DNA of 64,000 bases from DASRHK01 sp963776465 (GTDB lineage Bacteria; Pseudomonadota; Gammaproteobacteria; Nevskiales; Nevskiaceae), in the NCBI GenBank assembly GCA_963776465.1, contig CAVZMV010000002.1, forward strand, positions 62,001 to 126,000, written 5' to 3'. Below the pieces are notes generated by a model that did no database searches, had not been told where the DNA came from, and saw only the letters and a program-made list of their open reading frames with translations. A program made the position numbers and the translations under genes. Shown here piece by piece: positions 34,036-41,236 of this stretch (its first letter is position 1; each line of letters opens with the position of its first letter).

Positions 34036-35568
34036 ATGAGACTCCACGAGCTCTTCGAATACCACGCCAAGGTCGCGCCGGATCGACCTTGTGCGGAGGA
34101 CGGGGCGCGCTCGCTCACCTACGGCGAGATGGCGCGCGAGGCCGATCGGCTGGTCAACGCGCTGCGCGCCGAGGGCCTGAAGGCCGGCGACCGCTTCTCG
34201 ATGCTGTCGCGCAACTCGGTCGACATGGTGGTCGGTTATCTCGCCGCGTCGAAGTCCGGCTGCGTGGCGCTGCCGCTGAACTGGCGCCTGGCGCCGCGCG
34301 AGTGGCAGCAGATCCTGACGCAGGGGCAAGCCAAGCTCGCACTGGTGCAGGAGGAGTTCTCTGCTGCGTTCGCGCAAGCGAAGCCCGACACGCTGAAGCA
34401 CTGCCACATCATCGAGCGCGACTACCGCGCCTGGCTCGCAGCGCAATCCGATCGCGCGATCGCGAGCGACGGCGGCGACGACAGCGTGCTCTACCAGATG
34501 TACACCAGCGGCACGACCGGCGAGCCCAAGGGCGCGCTGCTGACGCACTACTGCGTGCTGAACAATTCGCTGCAGACGCTGCCGACGTTCGAGCATCGCT
34601 TCGACGCGCACGATCGCGCGCTGATCGTGATGCCGATGTTCCATGCCGGCGCGGTCTCGTTCGTGGTCGGCACGCTGGTCTCCGGCGGCACGCTGGTGAT
34701 CCAGCGCGACTTCACCGCCAAGGGCCTGGTCGACGCGCTCGCCGGCCAGGTCACGGTCGCCAACCTCGTGCCGGCGATGCTGCAGATGGCGCTGATGCAG
34801 GTGCCCGACATCGCCAAGCGCGACTACAGCCGCCTGCACACGATCATCTACGGCGCCTCGCCGATCGCCGAGGAGACGCTGCGCCAAGCGATCAAGGTGT
34901 TCGGCTGCCAGTTCTACCAGGGCTATGGGCAGACCGAGACCACGGCTTGCCTGACGATCCTCAACAACGCCGATCACGAGCGGGCGTTGCGCGGCAAGCC
35001 GGAGCTTCTGCTCTCCGCCGGCCGCGCGATCCCCGGCACCGAGATCCGCATCGTCGGCAGTGAAGGAAAAGATCTTCCCGCGGGCGAAGTCGGCGAAGTG
35101 GTCGTGCGCGGACCGCAGGTGATGAAGGGTTACTGGAACAAGCCGGAGGAGACCGCGGCCGCTCTGCGCGACGGCTGGCTGCGCACCGGCGACGCGGGCT
35201 ATCTCGACGCCGAGGGCTACCTCTACATCTGCGATCGCGTGAAGGACATGATCATCAGCGGCGGCGAGAACATCTACCCGCGCGAGATCGAGAACGTGCT
35301 TTTCGAGCTGCCGGCCGTCGGCGACGCTGCCGTCATCGGCGTGCCCGACGAGAAGTACGGCGAGTCGGTGATGGCGGTGATCGTGCTGCGCGCCGGCGCG
35401 ACGCTCGACGCCGACCAGGTGATCGCGCACTGCCGCGCCAACCTCGGCGGCTACAAGATCCCGCGCCGCGTGGAGTTCGCGGCGACCCTGCCGCGCAACC
35501 CGTCGGGCAAGGTGCTGAAGAAGGAGTTGCGCGCGCCGTATTGGCAGAACCACAAACGCAAGGTGTGA
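34036..35568 (+). CDS. Acyl-CoA synthetase (AMP-forming, ANL superfamily)
   Basis: A 510-residue ligase that activates a carboxylic acid to its CoA thioester with ATP. The P-loop YTSGTTGEPKG is at 156-166, the adenylate motif YQGYGQTETTA near 295, GWLRTGDAGYLDAEGY with the hinge near 395, and the C-terminal catalytic Lys lies in NPSGKVLKKELR. Length is normal for a medium/long-chain or aryl acid ligase. It is downstream of the SDR and crotonase, so the operon can activate and partly oxidise an acyl chain released by the hydrolases. The substrate is unknown. Confidence 0.94.
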   Translation: MRLHELFEYHAKVAPDRPCAEDGARSLTYGEMAREADRLVNALRAEGLKAGDRFSMLSRNSVDMVVGYLAASKSGCVALPLNWRLAPREWQQILTQGQAKLALVQEEFSAAFAQAKPDTLKHCHIIERDYRAWLAAQSDRAIASDGGDDSVLYQMYTSGTTGEPKGALLTHYCVLNNSLQTLPTFEHRFDAHDRALIVMPMFHAGAVSFVVGTLVSGGTLVIQRDFTAKGLVDALAGQVTVANLVPAMLQMALMQVPDIAKRDYSRLHTIIYGASPIAEETLRQAIKVFGCQFYQGYGQTETTACLTILNNADHERALRGKPELLLSAGRAIPGTEIRIVGSEGKDLPAGEVGEVVVRGPQVMKGYWNKPEETAAALRDGWLRTGDAGYLDAEGYLYICDRVKDMIISGGENIYPREIENVLFELPAVGDAAVIGVPDEKYGESVMAVIVLRAGATLDADQVIAHCRANLGGYKIPRRVEFAATLPRNPSGKVLKKELRAPYWQNHKRKV

Positions 35569-35581
35569 CCGAGACCTGACT

Positions 35582-36427
35582 ATGAAACCAATCTTCACCG
35601 TAACGCTCCTCGCGCTCATCACCGCCTGCGCCACCGCGCCGCAGATCGTCGTGCCGGAGAAGCCCTACCGCATCCTCGTCACCAACGACGATGGCATCGA
35701 GTCGCCGGGCATCGCTGCGCTGGCTGCGGCGCTCAGGCCGCTCGGCGAAGTCGTGGTCGTTGCGCCCGCGAAGAACCAGTCGGGCGCAAGTCATTCGATC
35801 ACGATCCTGGCGGGGACCGCCGGCATCGTGCCGGTGAAGCGCGACGGCGTGCTGTTCGGACACGCAGTGCCCGGGACGCCGGCTGACTCGGTGCTGGCGG
35901 GGCTGTTCTGGGTGCGCAAGGGCGAGAAGTTCGACGTCGTCGTGTCCGGCATCAACTACGGCACCAACGTCGGCAACGGCGCTTACTACTCGGGCACGGT
36001 CGGCGCCGCGATGGAAGCCGCGCTCGCCGGCATTCCCGGCATCGCCTTCTCGCAGGACGCCAAGCTCAAGGACGACTACGCGCGCTCGGCGACGGTCGCC
36101 GCGCATATCGTCAAGGCGGCGCTGGAGCACGGCTTGCCGCCGCGCGCCTACTGGAACGTGAACATCCCGGCCGGCGATCTGAAAGGCATCAAGGTGCTGC
36201 CGCTCGGCGGCGATTACTACATCCTCGATCACATCGAGACCGTCGGCGCCGCCACCGACGGCAGCACCGGCCTCAAGCCGAAGATGAAGATCGGCACCGA
36301 GTTCCCCGCCGGCTCCGACACCGAGGCCTACGCGCAGGGCTACGTGACGATCGCGCCGCTTCGCCTCGACATCACCGATCCCGCGCAGCTGAAAGCGGTC
36401 GACAAGTGGAACCTGCAAATCCCGTGA
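35582..36427 (+). CDS. surE: SurE-family 5'/3'-nucleotidase with lipoprotein signal
   Basis: Survival protein E phosphatase: TNDDGIESPGI with the metal-binding Asp pair, APAKNQSGASHSIT, and SGINYGTNVGNGAYYSGTVGAAMEA are all diagnostic. Unlike cytoplasmic SurE, this one begins with a signal peptide and a lipobox (LITAC, C16), so it is probably an envelope lipoprotein of 281 residues that dephosphorylates nucleotides or other phosphoesters outside the cytoplasm. It is in the rightward catabolic operon, not next to pcm or rpoS as the housekeeping copy usually is. Confidence 0.92.
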   Translation: MKPIFTVTLLALITACATAPQIVVPEKPYRILVTNDDGIESPGIAALAAALRPLGEVVVVAPAKNQSGASHSITILAGTAGIVPVKRDGVLFGHAVPGTPADSVLAGLFWVRKGEKFDVVVSGINYGTNVGNGAYYSGTVGAAMEAALAGIPGIAFSQDAKLKDDYARSATVAAHIVKAALEHGLPPRAYWNVNIPAGDLKGIKVLPLGGDYYILDHIETVGAATDGSTGLKPKMKIGTEFPAGSDTEAYAQGYVTIAPLRLDITDPAQLKAVDKWNLQIP

Positions 36428-36915
36428 ACCTCAAAGGGGTGATGGAAGAGCAGATGCAGATCGCGCGCAGCGCCGATCGGGACAAGTGCACCGAGCGCTT
36501 CTCCGGCACGACGCGCCAGGTCGAGGGCCTGCGCAGCGAGGCGCGCTTCGGCCGCCACAGCTTCGTGATCGACGAGCCCACCGGCTTCGGCGGCAGCGAC
36601 ACCGCCGCCAATCCCGCCGAGGTGATGCTCGGCGCGCTCGGCGCCAGCATCGAAGTGACCTGCCGCGTCTACGCCGAGTATCTCGGCATTCCGCTCGACA
36701 AGGTCTCGGTGCATCTCTCCGGAAATCTCGACACGCGCGGCTTCTTCGACACGGATGTCCGCGTGCGTTCCGGCTTCGATCGCATCGAGGCGAAGATCAG
36801 CATCGAAAGTCCCGCAGGTCCGGACGCAATCGCGCGCCTGCTCAATCGCGTCGAGCGCTGCTGCCCGGTGCTGGACACGATCCGCAACGGGACGCCGGTG
36901 ACCTTGAGCCGCTAG
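36424..36915 (+). CDS. OsmC family protein
   Basis: OsmC/Ohr-fold protein of 163 residues that would reduce organic hydroperoxides with a Cys pair. The two active Cys are in SIEVTCRVYAEYLGI (about residue 80) and RVERCCPVLDTI (about 140-141, an extra Cys beside the usual one). ANPAEVMLGALGA is the conserved helix entry. The GTG at 36424 overlaps the SurE stop (GTGA). The ATG at 36442, with AAAGGGG 3 bases before it, is an alternative start. It may protect against peroxides formed during oxidation of the operon's substrate. Confidence 0.9.
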   Translation: MNLKGVMEEQMQIARSADRDKCTERFSGTTRQVEGLRSEARFGRHSFVIDEPTGFGGSDTAANPAEVMLGALGASIEVTCRVYAEYLGIPLDKVSVHLSGNLDTRGFFDTDVRVRSGFDRIEAKISIESPAGPDAIARLLNRVERCCPVLDTIRNGTPVTLSR

Positions 36916-37224
36916 ATGCATCTGATCCAGATCTTCCTGCCTCTTGCCGACAATGCCGGACGCGCCCTGCCGGCTTCGGTCCATCGCACGACGCAGAAGG
37001 AGCTCACGGACAAGTTCGGCGGTCTGACGGTCTACAACCGGGCACCGGCCAAGGGCGTCTGGGAGAAAGACGAGGCACATCGCTCCGTCGACGACATGCT
37101 GGTCGTCGAGGTGATGGTGGAGGAGCTGGACAAGCCGTGGTGGGACCGGCAGCGCAAAGTCCTCGAGCGCCGCTTCAAGCAGGAAAGCATCCTGATCCGC
37201 GCAATGCCGATCCAGAAGCTGTAG
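36916..37224 (+). CDS. Conserved hypothetical protein (102 aa)
   Basis: A 102-residue soluble alpha/beta protein of unknown function, starting on the base after the OsmC stop. The pattern MHLIQIFLPL...LTDKFGGLTVYNRAPAKGVW...MLVVEVMVEEL...WW...RFKQESILIRAM looks like a small ferredoxin-like or tautomerase-like fold conserved across proteobacteria. No catalytic motif could be named. It is the last gene of the rightward operon that began at 29260. Confidence 0.8.
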   Translation: MHLIQIFLPLADNAGRALPASVHRTTQKELTDKFGGLTVYNRAPAKGVWEKDEAHRSVDDMLVVEVMVEELDKPWWDRQRKVLERRFKQESILIRAMPIQKL

Positions 37225-37266
37225 CTGCCTCCACGTCGCTGCAGGCCCGTATCGGCGTCGCGATTC

Positions 37267-38178
37267 CTACGCGTCAGTCAGCGCGCGCGTTCCGGATTGA
37301 GAAGATGCAGCAGGGTCGTTAGCCGCGGCCGCTCTCCGCCCCTTCACGATCATGAGCGAGCACGGGCACGCGCTGACGATCGCCTCCGACGTCGGGCCGA
37401 GTTGTCCCTTGGGCAGCGGTGCGCGGCTCGAGGCGCCGATGACGAGCAGGCCTTCGGAGTAACGATCCGCCTCGTCGAGCACTTCGGCCGCAGCATGGCG
37501 CGACCAGACCACTGCGCGCGACAGCCCGACGCCGCGCAAGTCGAATTGATCGAGGAAGGCTTTCTGCGCTTCGTACTGGGTGCGGATGTCCTCATCCGGG
37601 TCTGCGCCGGCGGACTTCCACGACGGCTCCGGCATCACGCTGATGATGCGCAGCAGCGCGTTGAACCGCCGGCTGATCTGCATGGACCGGAGCACTGCCG
37701 CGCCAGCCGTCGGCGTCGTGTCAGCTGCGCAAAGGACGTGGCCGACGTAGCGATCGGCGAAGGGCTTGCAGATCAACACGTCTTCGCGCGCCTCGCGCGC
37801 GAGCTGCAGGGCCTCGGGATTTGCGTAAGCCGGCTCGCGTTCGGCGCGCTCACCAGCACCGATCACGATGAGGTCCGCTGCGATCTCATCCGCGATGCGC
37901 ATCGCGCTTTCCGGCAGCGGCGGGTCCACGACGCGAATGTCGGCGACGTACCCCTTCATGCGCGCGGCGATCGCAGACAGCTTGCGGCCCGTCCCATCCG
38001 CGCCGCGTGTCATACCGATCTTCCAGCGCCGCCGCCGACGCGCCGCGAGCAACACGACGGCCGCATAGTGCGCGCGCGCCAGCTCCGTGACCTGGTCGCT
38101 GATCGCAGCTTCACTCGAATCGAAGGTGACGACGTACAGGATGCGACGCGCATTGGAGGGCATGCTCGTTCCGAGCAT
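37267..38178 (-). CDS. Universal stress protein (tandem UspA domains)
   Basis: Two UspA-like domains in 303 residues (about 8-140 and 145-285), a UspE-like layout. The second keeps the ATP-binding signature VIGASSRAPLPKGQLGPTSEAIV with the G-2x-G-9x-G-S/T spacing. The first has a degenerate version ending GAGERAERE. The ATG at 38178 is used; one at 38163 (MPSNARR) is an equally good start. It is next to, and divergent from, the heavy-metal efflux genes. It probably responds to metal or redox stress; that link is inferred from position only. Confidence 0.88.
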   Translation of the reverse strand: MLGTSMPSNARRILYVVTFDSSEAAISDQVTELARAHYAAVVLLAARRRRRWKIGMTRGADGTGRKLSAIAARMKGYVADIRVVDPPLPESAMRIADEIAADLIVIGAGERAEREPAYANPEALQLAREAREDVLICKPFADRYVGHVLCAADTTPTAGAAVLRSMQISRRFNALLRIISVMPEPSWKSAGADPDEDIRTQYEAQKAFLDQFDLRGVGLSRAVVWSRHAAAEVLDEADRYSEGLLVIGASSRAPLPKGQLGPTSEAIVSACPCSLMIVKGRRAAAANDPAASSQSGTRALTDA

Positions 38179-38590
38179 GAGGTATGCCAGGGAGTTCGGC
38201 GGCTCCTACGCACACCGAAGCGGCATCCCTGCACCGGTATGGAACGGCGAGGCGTGATTGTTGTGCGCGGCGCCGTGAAAAAGCCGCGCAAAACCACTGG
38301 CACGGTCGTTGCTGTTCAGTTCGTGGGGCGGATGGCTCTGCCGCAAAGCGACGAGAACGCCGCTGCTGCACACCTCCTCCTAGGCGCATCTTCCTTCCGC
38401 GATGCGGCGCCATCCGCTCCCCTATGCCCGCATCGCGCGACGGAATTCTGATTTTCGAAAGGGGCGCGTGACAGCTAATTCCTGCCGATGTCATTCATGT
38501 GACTGAGAACGGCCAGGAGAGGACATTTGGCGTTGATCTGGAAAGTTCTCCCGAAAGCGGACACACACCGTGGGCTGATACGCTAGGGCC
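38179..38590. other. Intergenic region, about 410 bases, no convincing gene
   Basis: This stretch separates the leftward universal stress gene from the rightward metal-resistance genes. No frame has a plausible start and protein-like content. It holds the inverted repeat described at 38398-38437 and presumably the promoters of both neighbours. Sigma-70-like hexamers with proper spacing could not be defended by eye. Confidence 0.6.
38398..38437. promoter_or_regulatory. 10-base perfect inverted repeat upstream of the metal operon
   Basis: CGCGATGCGG (38398-38407) and CCGCATCGCG (38428-38437) are exact complements separated by 20 bases. There is no T-run, so it is more likely an operator or mRNA structure than a terminator. 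The metal operon starts 150 bases downstream, and no metal-responsive regulator gene is in the window. Confidence 0.4.
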
Positions 38591-38971
38591 GTGCGTCTCT
38601 CGCTCCGCGCCAACGTTGCCCTCGTGCTCACGCTCGCCATCTCGATGCTGGGCGTGCGCATCATTGGCGTGCACACGCATCTGTGCCTTGACGGCAAGGA
38701 GGCTCGCGCGACGGTTCATTTGGCCGACGCCGGCATCCATGACGAGCACGCCCCGGGCGAAGAACACTCCGATCTCAACGTCGAGCCGGACGGTGCTCTC
38801 GCAAAGAGCGCGAAGGGCGCGAATCTCGACTTGCCGTTCCTGGCCACCGCTGTTGCGTTGCTCGTCCGCCTTGCGCCCGTCGACGCGCGCCATCCGCCTT
38901 CGACGATCGTCGAAAGCGTCCTTCCAGCCTTCCGATTCATCCGTCCTCCTCTAAGGGCGCCACCGCTCTAA
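38591..38971 (+). CDS. Small periplasmic His/Asp-rich protein of the metal efflux operon (CzcI-like)
   Basis: A 126-residue protein with one N-terminal hydrophobic segment (about 7-26) and a His/Asp/Glu-rich patch at 28-60 (VHTHLCLD, VHLADAGIHDEHAPGEEH). Small proteins of this kind head Czc/Cnr-type efflux operons, where CzcI-like products modulate metal sensing in the periplasm. It starts with GTG at 38591, chosen as the first codon before the hydrophobic segment. Its stop is 64 bases before the outer-membrane factor gene. The exact family is uncertain. Confidence 0.6.
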   Translation: MRLSLRANVALVLTLAISMLGVRIIGVHTHLCLDGKEARATVHLADAGIHDEHAPGEEHSDLNVEPDGALAKSAKGANLDLPFLATAVALLVRLAPVDARHPPSTIVESVLPAFRFIRPPLRAPPL

Positions 38972-39035
38972 GCCTCCCGCTGTATCGGCTGCATCCCGCG
39001 CACGTTCGTGCGCCTCATGCCTTGGGAGGCATTTC
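38972..39035 (+). promoter_or_regulatory. Leader hairpin that can hide the ribosome site of the next gene
   Basis: GCCTCCC (38972-38978) pairs exactly with GGGAGGC (39024-39030), and GGGAGG is the Shine-Dalgarno of the TolC-like gene (ATG 39036). A second, inner hairpin GCGCAC-GTTC-GTGCGC sits at 38998-39013. Together they form a two-stem structure filling the whole gap, which could couple translation of the pump to that of the small upstream protein. Confidence 0.5.
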
Positions 39036-40307
39036 ATGGATTCGTTTGGAACGCGCACGCTCTTCGTGTGTGCCATCTGGTTTTCAACGTCGGCCATCGC
39101 CCTTGATGTCGCGAAGCCGCTGACACTGCGCGACGCGGTGGAGGCGACACTCGCGGCCAACCCGGATCTTAAGGTCTTCGGTTATTCGCTAAGAGCGCAG
39201 CAGGCTCGCATCGGCCAAGCCGGCGTCCGGCCGAGCCCGGAGTTCTCCACCGAGCTGGAGAACGCGTTCGGATCGGGCGCTGCGAAGGAGCTGGACGTTG
39301 CCGAGTGGACGTTCTCGCTTTCGCAGGTTGTTGAGATTGGAGGCAAGCGTCGCGCGCGGATTTCAGCTGCTGAGGAGGGCTTCCGAGGACTGACCGTCGG
39401 TCAGCAAGCTGCGCAGCTCGACGTTCTCGCCGAGGTCACGCGACGCTTCATCCACGTCGCTGCCGACGAAGAGCTGCTGAAACTCACGCGACAGGCCACC
39501 GAAGTCGCTCGCCACAATGCTGAGGCGGTCGGTCGTCGCGTGCAGGCCGCCAGGTCGCCGGAGGTCGAGCTGCACCGCGCGAGTGTCGCCTTGCGCCGCG
39601 CCGAGATCGACCTGCGGCATGCCGAGCACGAACTCACTGCGTCCCGACGCAAGCTCGCTGCCATGTGGGCTGCGTCAACCGACAATTTCGGCGACGTGCA
39701 GGCAGACATGTACGGGATGCCGACGACGACGAGTTTTGAAGAGCTCGTCGGTCGCCTAGCAAAGAACCCGGACTTCACGAAGTTCGCGAGCGACGCTCGA
39801 CTGCGCGATGCCGAGCTGCGCGTCGCGCAGACCCGTCGCGTCCCGGATATCACCGTCTCGGCCGGCGTGCGCCGCCTGCATGAAACCGACGATCACGCCG
39901 CCGTACTGGGCATGAGCCTGCCGCTGTTCAGCGCTGCACAGGCGGGACCGGCGATCGGCGAAGCAAAGGCGTTACGCGAGCAGACCGATGCAGCGCGCGA
40001 CGCCGCATTTATCAAGGCTAGAGCCCAGCTGTTCGAGATCTACCAGGAGCTTCTGCACTCCATCGCCGAGACCCAGATCCTGAAGAAGGATTTGGTGCCG
40101 CAAATGGAAGAAGCGCTGCGCGAGACGGAATACGCGTACGACCGAGGACGCTACAGCTATCTCGAACTCGTCGACGGCCAACGTGCCTACCTTGAAGTGC
40201 AGCGCGCGCTCATCCAGTCCGCGACCAACGTCCACAACTTCCAGGCCGAGATCGAACGCCTGACCGGCGAGCCATTGGCTACGCCGACGACCCGAGAACA
40301 ACCATGA
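39036..40307 (+). CDS. TolC-family outer-membrane factor of a metal RND pump (CzcC-like)
   Basis: A 423-residue outer-membrane channel. The signal peptide ends near residue 22 (SAIA-LD). Two repeats of long amphipathic helices follow, as in TolC/CzcC, with typical LRDAVEATLAANPDLK at the start and LVDGQRAYLEVQRALIQSATNVHNFQAEIERLTG at the end. It works with the adaptor and pump encoded by the next two genes to expel metal ions across both membranes. The adaptor gene overlaps its stop (ATGA). Confidence 0.92.
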   Translation: MDSFGTRTLFVCAIWFSTSAIALDVAKPLTLRDAVEATLAANPDLKVFGYSLRAQQARIGQAGVRPSPEFSTELENAFGSGAAKELDVAEWTFSLSQVVEIGGKRRARISAAEEGFRGLTVGQQAAQLDVLAEVTRRFIHVAADEELLKLTRQATEVARHNAEAVGRRVQAARSPEVELHRASVALRRAEIDLRHAEHELTASRRKLAAMWAASTDNFGDVQADMYGMPTTTSFEELVGRLAKNPDFTKFASDARLRDAELRVAQTRRVPDITVSAGVRRLHETDDHAAVLGMSLPLFSAAQAGPAIGEAKALREQTDAARDAAFIKARAQLFEIYQELLHSIAETQILKKDLVPQMEEALRETEYAYDRGRYSYLELVDGQRAYLEVQRALIQSATNVHNFQAEIERLTGEPLATPTTREQP

Positions 40308-41227
40308 AGCCTTCGCCTACCGTCTACTCTCTCGCTCTCGCCCTGCTGATCGTCGCCTGCGGCAAACGCGCTGAGCAATCCACGGCGCCGGAAGCGGAAC
40401 CGAAGCACGAAGAAGGCCACGTTGCGCTATTAGCGGACGGCATCCGCAATGGCGGCATCGAGATCGCCACCGCAGGCCCTGCCCAGATCCGCGATCTTCT
40501 ACCTTTGTACGGAACGGTTCGAGCGAACGCTGAGCGAGTCCGAGAAGTCTCTGCCCGCTATCCGGGCATCGTGCGCGGCGTCGTGCACAAAGTTGGCGAT
40601 ACCGTGCGGGAGGGCGACGTGTTGGCGTCTGTGGAGTCCAACGAAAGTCTGCGGACTTACGAGATCGTCGCGCCCATTTCGGGTGTGGTGACGGCGCGCA
40701 ATGCGAACCCGGGCGAGTACTCAGGCGACAAACCTCTCTTCACGGTGACGGATCTGTCGACCGTCTGGGTGGAGCTCGCGCTGTTTCCGCGGGATCTGCC
40801 GAAGGTGCACCTGGGGCAAGCGGTGACGATCAAGAGCGCCGACGCGGGTCTCATGGGAGTCGGAAAGGTGGCGTACGTCGCGCCACTCGGACAGACGACG
40901 AGTCAGACGCTGACTGCGCGCGTGCTGGTCGACAACGCAGAGGGGCGCTGGGCACCGGGCTTGTACGTGACAGGCGAAGTGACACTGTCGGCAAGTGAAG
41001 TCCCTGTCGCCGTCAAAAGCTCCGCACTGCAGACCGTCGAAGGCAAGACGGTGGTCTTCCTGCGCACCGACGACGGCTTTCAGGCGGCGTCCGTTGCGAT
41101 CGGCCGCAGCGATGACACGTTGACCGAGATCCAGTCTGGCCTCGATGCAGGGGCGAGTTACGCAGCGATCAACAGCTTCGTACTCAAGTCGGAGTTGGGG
41201 AAGAGCGAAGCAGGCCACGAAGACTAG
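40304..41227 (+). CDS. RND periplasmic adaptor (CzcB/CusB-like) lipoprotein
   Basis: A 307-residue membrane-fusion protein with a lipobox (LIVAC, near residue 19). The barrel-sandwich/lipoyl halves are VREVSARYPGIVRGVVHKVGDTVREGDVLASVES and YEIVAPISGVVTARNANPGEY, then a beta-barrel domain (VELALFPRDLPKVHLGQAVTI). It is short for the family and lacks the extra metal-binding C-terminal or N-terminal domains seen in some CzcB/CusB. A His-rich patch (EPKHEEGH) lies just after the lipid anchor. It is 9 bases upstream of the pump gene. Confidence 0.92.
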   Translation: MKPSPTVYSLALALLIVACGKRAEQSTAPEAEPKHEEGHVALLADGIRNGGIEIATAGPAQIRDLLPLYGTVRANAERVREVSARYPGIVRGVVHKVGDTVREGDVLASVESNESLRTYEIVAPISGVVTARNANPGEYSGDKPLFTVTDLSTVWVELALFPRDLPKVHLGQAVTIKSADAGLMGVGKVAYVAPLGQTTSQTLTARVLVDNAEGRWAPGLYVTGEVTLSASEVPVAVKSSALQTVEGKTVVFLRTDDGFQAASVAIGRSDDTLTEIQSGLDAGASYAAINSFVLKSELGKSEAGHED

Positions 41228-41236
41228 GACCGCGCC

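Noticed and set aside
38184..38471. A 95-codon open frame in the gap before the metal operon
   Set aside because: No ribosome site, low-complexity Arg/Cys-rich composition, and no resemblance to a protein family.
38972..39035. Rho-independent terminator after the CzcI-like gene
   Set aside because: The stems are strong but no T-run follows, and one arm is the ribosome site of the next gene; regulation of translation fits better.
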